Shown here: piece by piece, positions 7,233 through 14,285 of the stretch | How the letters are laid out: every line of letters starts with the position of its first letter | Numbering within the stretch: position 1 is the first letter of the stretch | DNA from: a virus | Strand: one strand, 5' to 3' | Length of the DNA stretch: 20,296 nt | IMG/VR virus record: IMGVR_UViG_3300020166_000147 | Span: 1-20,296 of that record | Translations under genes and position numbers: made by a program | Notes under the pieces: model-generated | What the model saw: only the letters and a program-made list of their open reading frames with translations | What the model was told of the DNA's origin: nothing | The model's database searches: none

Positions 7233-7556
7233 ATGAAATACTTTGCAAAAGTAAATAATGGAGTGGTACTGCGTGTAATTGTTGCAGAGCCTGAGTTCTT
7301 CAATACATTTGTTGATGACAGCGCAGGTGAGTGGATAGAAACAAAAACGGATGGTACATTGCGTAAGCACTACGCTGGTATTGGATACTCCTACGATCAA
7401 ACACTTGACGCATTTATACCTAAGAAACCATATTCTTCTTGGGTGTTAGATGAGGAAACTTGCCTGTGGGAAGCCCCTACCTCTATGCCTACTGGTACTG
7501 ACACTCAATATGTCTGGAATGAAGAAACTAAGGCTTGGGATATAGTTGAAAAGTGA
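7233..7556 (+). CDS. Small conserved phage protein between collagen and its enzyme
   Basis: This 107-aa protein begins MKYFAKVNNGVVLRVIVAE, with an AGAGG-like ribosome site (AGAGG at 7221-7225) ahead of ATG 7233. It contains RKHYAGIGYSYDQTLDAFIP and SWVLDEETCLWEAP, and ends in YVWNEETKAWDIVE. Proteins with this YAGIGYTYD...AFIP and W-D/E-E-T pattern are common near fibre genes in marine phages, where they have no established function. The WxLDEET and VWNEETKAW segments look like two short similar beta elements. It sits between the collagen fibre and the collagen-modifying enzyme and overlaps the latter's GTG start by four bases, so it may be a fibre accessory or assembly factor. That is inferred from position only. 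Confidence 0.7.
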   Translation: MKYFAKVNNGVVLRVIVAEPEFFNTFVDDSAGEWIETKTDGTLRKHYAGIGYSYDQTLDAFIPKKPYSSWVLDEETCLWEAPTSMPTGTDTQYVWNEETKAWDIVEK

Positions 7557-9352
7557 TAATCTATCAAATATCACTCCACGGATCAGCTTACGATGCACGT
7601 AATAAACAGTGGAGTGATGTATACTCTGAGACTGGCTGTAAGCCCCGTACAGGCTGGTTAGACCCTATTCACAGTAGGAGTATACTAAAAGGTGAGTTTG
7701 GATGCTCAGTGAGCCATCTGAGGGTCTGGGAGAAGATTGCAAACAGTAACTCTAATGGTATTATACTGGAAGAGGATGCAGTCTACGATAGAATAGATAC
7801 TGATAAGGTGAATAGACTTCTTAATTCCCACGATAGTGTATGGTTAGGTTACAGATGGAACGACATGGGCTATTGGTATAACTGCCATGCTTATGCAATT
7901 ACTCCAGATACAGCAAGACTGTTGATACAAGACTTTAAGGATAACATAATCCCAGTTGATGAATGGGTTCCTATGAAGCTAAAACATAAACAAAACTACT
8001 TCTATGAAGAAGAGGTCGTTACTCAAATCCCAAGGTCAACCCGACCAAGTACCATAGAGGAAGAAGATAGTCCGATGATAGACTCTAGTAAGATTAACAT
8101 AATAACAGTAGCTACAGATGAAACTAAGATGTGGCCTCTATCACAGTCATGCGACAAACATCAAATTAATCTAGTTAACCTTGGTAAAGGAGATAGCTGG
8201 AAGAGTGAGATGGAAGGATATGACGGTTTAAGAAAAGTAGAGCTAGTAAAGAACTTAGTAAAAGACTTAGCTAAAGATGAGATAGTCTTATTTGTCGATG
8301 GGTATGATACTTTCTTCACTGAAGGTTATGAGACGATAGTACAAAGGTTCTTAGACTTTGATGTAGACATATTGTTTGGAGCAGAACAAGAATGCTGGCC
8401 TATAACAGATAACCACTTCTATAAAGAAAGTTGGATAGATGATGGAACACCTTACAGGTATTTAAATAGTGGTTTGTATATAGGGTATGCAGGGGCAATA
8501 GATGAGTTCCTTAACTTACCAAGCACAGACGCTAAAGGTGATGATCAACTCTATTGTCAAACAAGATACTTAAAACTAATAGATGGTACAGTAGAAACAG
8601 AGTATGCAAATAAAGTAGGATTAGACTACGAAGCATACATATTCCAAAATCACGATACAGATATAAAGATAGTAAATGGTCAACTGTGGAATGACAGAAC
8701 TAATTGTTGTGGTTGTATATATCATGGTAATGGAGGCAAGTCAGAGAAAGACTTCTTCTACAGTTTAGCAGAACAGTTTGGGTATAAAGAACTATCCTCT
8801 CCTATTACTAGGACAAGTAGAGATTTAAGCTATAAAGAAGTAGCTCAAGACTTGCTAGTTACAAAACTACTATCTGATAGTGAGTGTAAAGACTTAATAG
8901 CTAAGTCTGATGCTCTAGGTGGTTGGGGTAACCTAGACGGAGATAAGTTTCCAGCACAAGAGATAAGGCTTAAGAAGTTAGGTCTATGGAAAGAGTATGA
9001 AGCTCTCTGGAGAGATAGGCTATTTAAGATATGTGAGAAACATTGGAAGCCTGTAGAATATATGGGTCTACGTGATGCCTTTACTATGCGTTACGCTATG
9101 GACACTCAGAAGTCTTTAGGATTACATACAGACGCATCTCTTATAACTGGTAGTGTTAAATTAAACGACAACTATGAAGGTGCTACACTCTATTTCCCAC
9201 GTCAGGACTTTACAAACCTAGATGTACCCGTTGGAAGTTGTATACTCTTCCCTAGTCAAGTTACTCATGGTCATTATGTCGATGAGCTACAGTCTGGGGT
9301 TAAATATTCATTAACTATGTGGACATCCCGTTATGTGGGTGACGAAAACTAG
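7553..9352 (+). CDS. Three-domain collagen lysyl hydroxylase / glycosyltransferase
   Basis: This 599-aa fusion starts at GTG 7553 inside the previous stop. Domain 1 (about 1-165) is glycosyltransferase family 25, COLGALT-like: GEFGCSVSHLRVWE (47-60), ILEEDA (71-76), YWYNCHAYAIT (107-117), IPVDEWVP (133-140). Domain 2 (about 180-405) matches the glycosyltransferase domain of PLOD lysyl hydroxylases: FVDGYD (247-252, metal-binding D249/D252), AEQECWP (277-283), RYLNSGLYIGYA (302-313), DDQLY (330-334), IFQN, HGNGGK (391-396). Domain 3 (about 420-599) is an Fe(II)/2-oxoglutarate dioxygenase: H525 and D527 (HTD), distal histidine H574, and K584 ten residues later as the 2-oxoglutarate ligand, in HYVDELQSGVKYSL. 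In animals these activities make hydroxylysine, then add galactose and glucose. The neighbouring collagen is the obvious substrate, by inference. Confidence 0.9.
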   Translation: MIIYQISLHGSAYDARNKQWSDVYSETGCKPRTGWLDPIHSRSILKGEFGCSVSHLRVWEKIANSNSNGIILEEDAVYDRIDTDKVNRLLNSHDSVWLGYRWNDMGYWYNCHAYAITPDTARLLIQDFKDNIIPVDEWVPMKLKHKQNYFYEEEVVTQIPRSTRPSTIEEEDSPMIDSSKINIITVATDETKMWPLSQSCDKHQINLVNLGKGDSWKSEMEGYDGLRKVELVKNLVKDLAKDEIVLFVDGYDTFFTEGYETIVQRFLDFDVDILFGAEQECWPITDNHFYKESWIDDGTPYRYLNSGLYIGYAGAIDEFLNLPSTDAKGDDQLYCQTRYLKLIDGTVETEYANKVGLDYEAYIFQNHDTDIKIVNGQLWNDRTNCCGCIYHGNGGKSEKDFFYSLAEQFGYKELSSPITRTSRDLSYKEVAQDLLVTKLLSDSECKDLIAKSDALGGWGNLDGDKFPAQEIRLKKLGLWKEYEALWRDRLFKICEKHWKPVEYMGLRDAFTMRYAMDTQKSLGLHTDASLITGSVKLNDNYEGATLYFPRQDFTNLDVPVGSCILFPSQVTHGHYVDELQSGVKYSLTMWTSRYVGDEN

Positions 9353-9361
9353 GAGCAATAA

Positions 9362-10627
9362 ATGTTTGGTACTAGCCCTTTTGCATCCGCTACCTTTGCA
9401 GGTATGGGGAGCGAAGAATACGATTTAACAGCTAGTGCCATTACTACTAGTGCTGTAAGTGTAGCTAATACTACATTCCAAGAAGATGAGACTTTAGGTG
9501 CGTTATTTATAACTACAGGAAGTCCAGTACTAGGACAACCTAGTAAGAACTCAGGTAAGTCACTTTCCACTGGAGAGTTAGCTACTAACAATCCTGATTT
9601 AAATACTGCACTACTACAAGAAGACGAAACGTTTACTGCTACAAGTATAAGTACAGGTAGTCCTACTGTTGGTTCTTCTACAGCTTTAATATTGTATGCT
9701 CTAGGTACAACTTCTATTTCCACTGGTAGTCCAGATTTAGATACGACTTCTATAAACCAAGGTCAAACTCTAAACTCTAATAATTTAGATGCTGGTTCTG
9801 TGGTTGTTGACGACATAGCAATGTCTGAGGAAGAGACGTTCTCTGCTCTAAATATAATTACTGACACTCCAGATACTGACAGTGCAGACATAACAGAAGG
9901 TAATATACTTTCTACTCCTAACTTAGATACAGGAATAGACCTACCTTCTGCTACAATGCAAGAAGACGAAACATTTTCTACTGGGGATGTAAGTACAGGT
10001 AATCCTACTCTAGAAGTTCCTGTAGTAAATCAAGGGCAAACTCTTAATGCTGGAGATCTAGATACTGGTAATTTAAGTATACCTTCTGTGACTATGCAAG
10101 AAGAAGAGACGTTTGTTGCTAGACCTATAACAACAGATACACCAGAAACTCCTAGTGTTGCAATACTACAAGAACACATAATACAGATAGCAAACTTAAA
10201 TACTGCACCTCCTGTACTTGATACTATTTTAATAAACCAAGATCACATAATTTCTACTGGGGACATGAATACTGGTGCTGTAAGTGTACCTGATATATCA
10301 ATGTCAGAAGAAGAGACTTTTTCTACTGGAGAGTTAGTCTCTGGAGTACCAGATGTAGATGATGCTGTACTACAGTATTTTGTAAGTCTTTCGTCTCCTA
10401 ATATTACAACAGGAACACCAGAAGTAGGTAGCACTGTCATAATAGGGGATCACTACTTCTTATTAGATAATGTTATTACTGGCATACCAGTCTTAGGTGA
10501 ACCTTACTATAATCCAGCTTTAGCTAGAGTAGTAAACATAGGCAATCAACGTATAGGTAGCAGAACAGAAATAGCGAATAGTAACTCAGTTAGATTTGAC
10601 TCAAACAATAAGGTTAAGATAGGCTAA
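9362..10627 (+). CDS. Virion protein of tandem 23-residue repeats
   Basis: This 421-aa protein has a good ribosome site (AGGAG at 9351-9355). After about 38 N-terminal residues (MFGTSPFASATFAGMG) it is made of 15 near-perfect 23-residue units spanning residues 39-382; one unit is 22. Units alternate loosely between an acidic type opening with MQEDETF or MSEEETF and a type opening with INQGQTL. Each then has a (D/S)TGxP-like turn and a hydrophobic strand. The pattern resembles repeat proteins with TTGAPVLG-type units seen in alphaproteobacterial phages, placed in fibre or head loci. A regular beta-solenoid or fibre shaft is likely. The C-terminal 39 residues are basic and unique. Function unassigned. 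Confidence 0.75.
   Translation: MFGTSPFASATFAGMGSEEYDLTASAITTSAVSVANTTFQEDETLGALFITTGSPVLGQPSKNSGKSLSTGELATNNPDLNTALLQEDETFTATSISTGSPTVGSSTALILYALGTTSISTGSPDLDTTSINQGQTLNSNNLDAGSVVVDDIAMSEEETFSALNIITDTPDTDSADITEGNILSTPNLDTGIDLPSATMQEDETFSTGDVSTGNPTLEVPVVNQGQTLNAGDLDTGNLSIPSVTMQEEETFVARPITTDTPETPSVAILQEHIIQIANLNTAPPVLDTILINQDHIISTGDMNTGAVSVPDISMSEEETFSTGELVSGVPDVDDAVLQYFVSLSSPNITTGTPEVGSTVIIGDHYFLLDNVITGIPVLGEPYYNPALARVVNIGNQRIGSRTEIANSNSVRFDSNNKVKIG
9476..10507 (+). repeat. Fifteen tandem 23-codon repeats
   Basis: Units begin with FQEDETL, KNSGKSL, LQEDETF, ALILYAL, INQGQTL, MSEEETF, ITEGNIL, MQEDETF, VNQGQTL, MQEEETF, ILQEHII, INQDHII, MSEEETF, LQYFVSL and IIGDHYF. All are 23 codons except the seventh (22). 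Middle positions commonly carry TGxP or DTG. The DNA is diverged between copies, so this is an old protein repeat rather than recent DNA duplication. Confidence 0.85.
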
Positions 10628-10953
10628 TGGCTTTTAGAATTAAAACGAATGATACTAGCCCTAAGTTGGCAGTAACCCTAGAAGACGCAAGTGGTAATGC
10701 AATAGACATTACAGGTAACAATGGCGTTAGGTTTCACATGAAAGCGTTTGGAGCAACAACACTTAAAGTAGATGCTCCTATGACAGTTACAAATGCTTCT
10801 GGTGGTATAGTACAATACCCTTGGGTGGGTGCAGATACTAATACTGCTGGTACTTACTACGGTGAAGTAGAAGTTACATATGCTGATAACACAGTAGAGA
10901 CATTCCCTAACAATGGTTACTTCACTGTTATTATTAAGGAGGATCTAGACTAA
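10627..10953 (+). CDS. BppU-N-like Ig-fold structural protein
   Basis: This 108-aa protein begins MAFRIKTNDTSPKLAVTLED and contains DITGNNGVRFHMK, a central ASGGIVQYPWVGADTNTAGTYY, and ends FPNNGYFTVIIKED. This layout matches the small Ig-like domain found at the N-terminus of the baseplate upper protein of lactococcal phages (BppU_N/DUF2479) and as stand-alone proteins in many marine and alphaproteobacterial phages. Such domains attach receptor-binding fibres to the virion. Its place at the end of the fibre cassette suits an adaptor role. It starts within the previous stop and overlaps the protease start by one base. Confidence 0.75.
   Translation: MAFRIKTNDTSPKLAVTLEDASGNAIDITGNNGVRFHMKAFGATTLKVDAPMTVTNASGGIVQYPWVGADTNTAGTYYGEVEVTYADNTVETFPNNGYFTVIIKEDLD
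10935..10944 (+). promoter_or_regulatory. Perfect Shine-Dalgarno for the prohead protease
   Basis: TAAGGAGGAT at 10935-10944 is a full complement to the conserved 3' end of bacterial 16S rRNA, eight bases before ATG 10953. It is the strongest ribosome site I noticed in the window, and it fixes the protease start. It lies inside the end of the preceding coding region. Confidence 0.8.
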
Positions 10954-11648
10954 TGACTGAAGCGTTTGATATAGACAACCTACCTTCTGAAGAAGTTATT
11001 AACAAAGCAGATAAACCACTAAACAAACCATTTAGACTACCAAAGGGTTCTAGTAAGAAGTTTGGTGTTTACGTAAACTCTGGAGGTAAGACTAAGAAAG
11101 TAACTTTCGGCGACCCTAATATGGAAATTCGTCGAGATGATCCTAAAGCTAGAGCTAACTTTAGAAGCCGACACTCATGCAGTACGGCTAAAGATAAAAC
11201 CTCAGCAAGATATTGGTCTTGTAGAATGTGGAGTGGTAGTACAGTGGGAAGTATGACTAAAGATATTACAGGTCAAATATTAAAGACCGATGAAGAACAA
11301 CGCATGGTCTATGGTTGGGCTTCTGTAGTAACCGAAAAGGGTGAACCAGTAGTCGATAGACAAGGCGATGTAATTAAACCTGACACGTTAGTAAGTGCCG
11401 TAAACAAGTTTATGGAGCATGTACGTGTAGGTAAAGAAATGCACAAGGGTGAGCAGATTGGGGCCGTTATCCATTCTATGCCTATCACTAAAGAGATTGG
11501 TGATTCCCTTGGCATCCAGAGTGACCGAGAAGGTTGGATAGTAGCGTTTAAAGTATATAACGATGATGTCTGGGCTAAGGTAAAATCTGGTGAACTAGCC
11601 GCCTTTAGCATTGGTGGCAGAGCAACAAAGGAAGACTATAATGGCTAA
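10953..11648 (+). CDS. Prohead protease, XkdF type
   Basis: This 231-aa protein would cleave scaffold and capsid delta segments during head maturation. The N-terminal part (about 30-93) carries KKFGVYV, FGDPNMEIRRDDP, ARANFRSRHSC and ARYWSCRMW, a block with two cysteines (C76, C90) seen ahead of proteases in related phages. The protease domain (about 108-225) has MVYGWASVV, PVVDRQGDVI, KEMHKGE (H164), VWAKVKSGELAAFSIGG (S219), which matches the XkdF-like phage serine protease family (PF14550). H164 and S219 are the likely catalytic pair. The protein ends only a few residues after the FSIGG motif, and the SLVDRPAN motif that usually follows is at the start of the next gene in another frame. 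Confidence 0.85.
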   Translation: MTEAFDIDNLPSEEVINKADKPLNKPFRLPKGSSKKFGVYVNSGGKTKKVTFGDPNMEIRRDDPKARANFRSRHSCSTAKDKTSARYWSCRMWSGSTVGSMTKDITGQILKTDEEQRMVYGWASVVTEKGEPVVDRQGDVIKPDTLVSAVNKFMEHVRVGKEMHKGEQIGAVIHSMPITKEIGDSLGIQSDREGWIVAFKVYNDDVWAKVKSGELAAFSIGGRATKEDYNG

Positions 11649-12438
11649 CCTTTTAACCATGCTTGAATTAGACGAATTGTCTTTGGTAGATCGTCCAGCC
11701 AATGCTGAGGCAATGGTATCATTATTTAAGCGCGACAACTTCGACGGGGAAACTATGAACGAAGAATTAGAAACAACAGTAAAAATGTCCGATGAGATGT
11801 TAGGTAAACTAAAGCCTTACATGGACAAGGGTATGTCTGAAGAAGAAGCTAAGAAGGCTTATGACGAAGACATGAAGAAAGCAAAAGAAGCTGAAGTAGA
11901 CAAAGCTAACGCTGAAGTTGAAACTCTTAAAGCAGAGAATGAGCGTTTACGTAAATCTCTAATTGAGAACGGCTACATAATCAAATCAGACGCTATCGAA
12001 AAGAAAGCTCCAGAAGAGTTCCTTGAGTACGAAGGCGACAAAATAAACAAAGCTGATATTCCAGCACCTATCTTAAAGGCGTTAGAAGAAGCTGAGTTTG
12101 CTAAAGCTGATTTAGAGCTAACAACTAAAGCGGAAGAAGCTCTTCCTAACTTTGACGTAGCTACAGCAAAAGAATTAGTCAAATCATTTGAGGCTAATGA
12201 AGAAGTTATGGGTGTACTAAAAGCCGCTGATAAAGCATTTGGTTCATCTATGGAAGAAGTAGGCAAGGCAGACGTTGACGGTGAATTTACTACCGCTTCA
12301 GATAAACTTGATGCACTTGTAAAGTCCTACATGGACACTAACGAAATGAAGAAGAGTGAATACGCTGTGGCATACTCTGCTGTAGCAAAGACCGATGAAG
12401 GTAAAGCTCTTATCACTAAATCCTATAAAGGGGAATAA
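11641..12438 (+). CDS. Scaffold-like protein with SLVDRPAN head
   Basis: I place the start at ATG 11641 (265 aa), preceded by AGGAAG (11629-11634); the same frame is open back to GTG 11611, but those ten residues look like shadow. Residues 8-30 (LELDELSLVDRPANAEA, then LFKR) match the segment that in XkdF-type proteases closes the protease domain. The rest is highly charged, Glu/Lys/Ala-rich, with a likely coiled coil at about 66-110 (EAEVDKANAEVETLKAEN), as expected of a scaffold that chaperones capsid assembly and is degraded. It overlaps the protease by 8 bases and precedes decoration and capsid genes, the standard scaffold position. Confidence 0.75.
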   Translation: MANLLTMLELDELSLVDRPANAEAMVSLFKRDNFDGETMNEELETTVKMSDEMLGKLKPYMDKGMSEEEAKKAYDEDMKKAKEAEVDKANAEVETLKAENERLRKSLIENGYIIKSDAIEKKAPEEFLEYEGDKINKADIPAPILKALEEAEFAKADLELTTKAEEALPNFDVATAKELVKSFEANEEVMGVLKAADKAFGSSMEEVGKADVDGEFTTASDKLDALVKSYMDTNEMKKSEYAVAYSAVAKTDEGKALITKSYKGE

Positions 12439-12440
12439 TC

Positions 12441-12809
12441 ATGGCTGTAACGCAATCACGCGACAACCGCACTCTAATCGCTGGTGCTGATCTTAGCACC
12501 TCTCAATTCTTATTCGCAAAAATGGATGCCGCCGCTAAAGCTGTCTTAGCTGGAGACGGTGAAGGTACTATCGGTGTTATAGCTGTAGGTGCTGAGGCTG
12601 GAAATGCTTGCACAATAACTCACTCAGGTAAAGTCATGGTAAAATGTGGTGGAACCGTAACTATAGCAGACGACGTGGCAATCGATGCCGCTGGTAAAGC
12701 TGTCAATGCGGCTTCTGGTGACATCATCGTTGGTCGTGCTTACGAAGCAGGTGTTGACGGTCAAATCATCGCAATCGAATTGATCCTAGCCGCTAACGCT
12801 CACGCTTAA
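12441..12809 (+). CDS. Capsid decoration protein (DUF2190-like)
   Basis: This 122-aa protein is Ala/Gly/Val-rich and beta-structured. It contains ACTITHSGKVMVKCGGTVTI, DDVAIDAAGKAV and ASGDIIVGRAYEAGVDGQIIAIEL, the pattern of DUF2190 proteins that bind the outside of capsids as cement or head-stabilising trimers. It directly precedes the major capsid gene. Ribosome site GGGGA lies about 5 bases before ATG 12441. It is codon-biased like the capsid gene, with GCT and ATC frequent, which suggests high expression. Confidence 0.75.
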   Translation: MAVTQSRDNRTLIAGADLSTSQFLFAKMDAAAKAVLAGDGEGTIGVIAVGAEAGNACTITHSGKVMVKCGGTVTIADDVAIDAAGKAVNAASGDIIVGRAYEAGVDGQIIAIELILAANAHA

Positions 12810-12826
12810 TTTAAGGAATATATATT

Positions 12827-13840
12827 ATGCCATTATTAACACCATCCAGTGTACATCTGGATCAACCACTTACTAACTTGACTATCGCTTACGCACAAGC
12901 AGATACTAACTTCATTGCGGATAAAGTATTCCCAATCGTTGGTGTTCAGAAGCAGTCAGACAAGTATTACATCTATGACCGTGACAACATGAACCGTACA
13001 GGGGACGTTAAGAAATTAGCTCCACGTACAGAAGTGAACCGTATCGGTATGTCACTATCAACAAGCTCATACTTTGCAGACGTATTTGGTCTAGGTATGG
13101 ACTTCGATCAACAGACACTTGCTAACGAAGATGCCGCTTTGGAAATTCGTTCAGCTGGAGCGCAAACACTTGCGACACGTTTGATGATCCACCGTGAAGA
13201 GCAATTCGCTTCAACTTTCTTCTCAACTAACGTTTGGGGAACAGAATATGATGGCGTAGCTAACGGTGACAACAACTTAGACTCAGAGTTCACATACTGG
13301 TCAGACTACACAAACGCTACACCAATCGTAGATGTTACTAAAGCACGTCGTGCAATGCAACTTAAGTCTGGTGGATACAAGCCAAACACAATGGTTGTAG
13401 GTAAAGAAGTTCGTGACATCTTAATTAACCACCCAGACATCCTAGCACGTTTAAACGGCGGATCAACTGTAGCTAACCCTGCATTGATCACAGACGCTAA
13501 ACTAGCAGAGATCTTCGAAGTATCTAACTTCTATGTAATGGAAGCAGTCAAGAACGACTCAGCAGAAGGTATTGCAGAAAGCAACTCTTTCATCGGTGGT
13601 AAAACAGCTATGTTAGCACACGTTGCTCCTTCAGCTGGATTGATGACACCTATGGCTGGCGGTACATTTGCTTGGAACACTTTAGACGGTGTAAACAACT
13701 TAGGTATCACAGTTGAGTCATTCTCAGACGATGCTCTTAAGCGTCAACAGGTTGCAGAACACATCCAAGTTAAAATGTCTTACGACATGAAAGTCACTGG
13801 TGCTGACTTAGGTGTATTCTTTAACACAGCTATAGCGTAA
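12827..13840 (+). CDS. Major capsid protein
   Basis: This 337-aa HK97-fold-type capsid protein begins MPLLTPSSVHLDQPLTNLTI, with AAGGA ahead of ATG 12827. Family-like segments are FIADKVFPIVGVQKQSDKYY (about 30-49), RTEVNRIGMSLSTSSYF, RREQ-like helix HREEQFASTFF, LKSGGYKPNTMVVGKEV (A-domain start), RLNGGSTVANPALIT, and a C-terminal AEHIQVKMSYDMKVTGADLG. Position after protease, scaffold and decoration genes confirms the call. Its codons differ sharply from neighbours: all 12 arginines are CGT, and nearly all isoleucines are ATC or ATT, typical of a very highly expressed gene. A terminator follows at 13858. Confidence 0.9.
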   Translation: MPLLTPSSVHLDQPLTNLTIAYAQADTNFIADKVFPIVGVQKQSDKYYIYDRDNMNRTGDVKKLAPRTEVNRIGMSLSTSSYFADVFGLGMDFDQQTLANEDAALEIRSAGAQTLATRLMIHREEQFASTFFSTNVWGTEYDGVANGDNNLDSEFTYWSDYTNATPIVDVTKARRAMQLKSGGYKPNTMVVGKEVRDILINHPDILARLNGGSTVANPALITDAKLAEIFEVSNFYVMEAVKNDSAEGIAESNSFIGGKTAMLAHVAPSAGLMTPMAGGTFAWNTLDGVNNLGITVESFSDDALKRQQVAEHIQVKMSYDMKVTGADLGVFFNTAIA

Positions 13841-13857
13841 AACTATACAAAACATTT

Positions 13858-13890
13858 GGTGAGGGCTTAAGTGTCCTCACCTCTTTTATT
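13858..13890 (+). terminator. Rho-independent terminator after the capsid gene
   Basis: GGTGAGG (13858-13864) pairs perfectly with CCTCACC (13875-13881). The stem extends inward by one G-T and one C-G pair to leave a TTAAGT loop, and TCTTTTATT follows. It lies 18 bases after the major capsid stop. The next gene's ribosome site (AAGGAG) starts at 13891, so partial read-through would supply neck and tail genes at a lower level than capsid. Confidence 0.8.
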
Positions 13891-13904
13891 AAGGAGAACC
13901 CGAT

Positions 13905-14285
13905 ATGATACCATTTCAGTTTGACAGACCCGTATTTGTAAAACAAGAATTTAGTGGTGGAGGAAGAGATTGGAAGAGATCAGAACATTACCCTTGGAAA
14001 GAGTTATCTCTCTCTAGTGACGTTGTTCAGACTTTATATAACAATAACTTTCTACATCATAACTCTGACCTAGAAGTTAAAGCTAAGGTTGGAGACGGAC
14101 TAGAAGTACTTGATGTCGCATCACTAGCTGTCCTAGTAGATACGATCAATGCTAAAGTAAAAGCTAAGACTAATTCCCACGCAGAGTTTACTCGTAAGAA
14201 GTGTAAGAAGTCTAAGATACTAGAGAAGCAACGCGGTTTACTCCGCAGTTGGCGTAGAAATTATGGAGAGTTGGAGAACGACTAA
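13905..14285 (+). CDS. Conserved neck-region protein of unknown function
   Basis: This 126-aa protein has a good ribosome site (AAGGAG) ahead of ATG 13905. It starts MIPFQFDRPVFVKQEF and has a YPWKELSLSSDVVQTLYNNNFLHHN segment, then a GDGLEVLDVASLAVLVDTINAKV helix. The C-terminal third is strongly basic (FTRKKCKKSKILEKQRG, LLRSWRRNYGELE), suggesting nucleic-acid or acidic-surface contact. I recall similar proteins in marine phage head operons but no known function. Its place between capsid and connector genes makes a head-completion role plausible. Confidence 0.65.
   Translation: MIPFQFDRPVFVKQEFSGGGRDWKRSEHYPWKELSLSSDVVQTLYNNNFLHHNSDLEVKAKVGDGLEVLDVASLAVLVDTINAKVKAKTNSHAEFTRKKCKKSKILEKQRGLLRSWRRNYGELEND

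Noticed and set aside
9349-9723. Minus-strand open frame opposite the 23-residue repeat gene
   Set aside because: It shadows the repeat codons; no family motif or ribosome site, and all neighbouring genes are on the plus strand.
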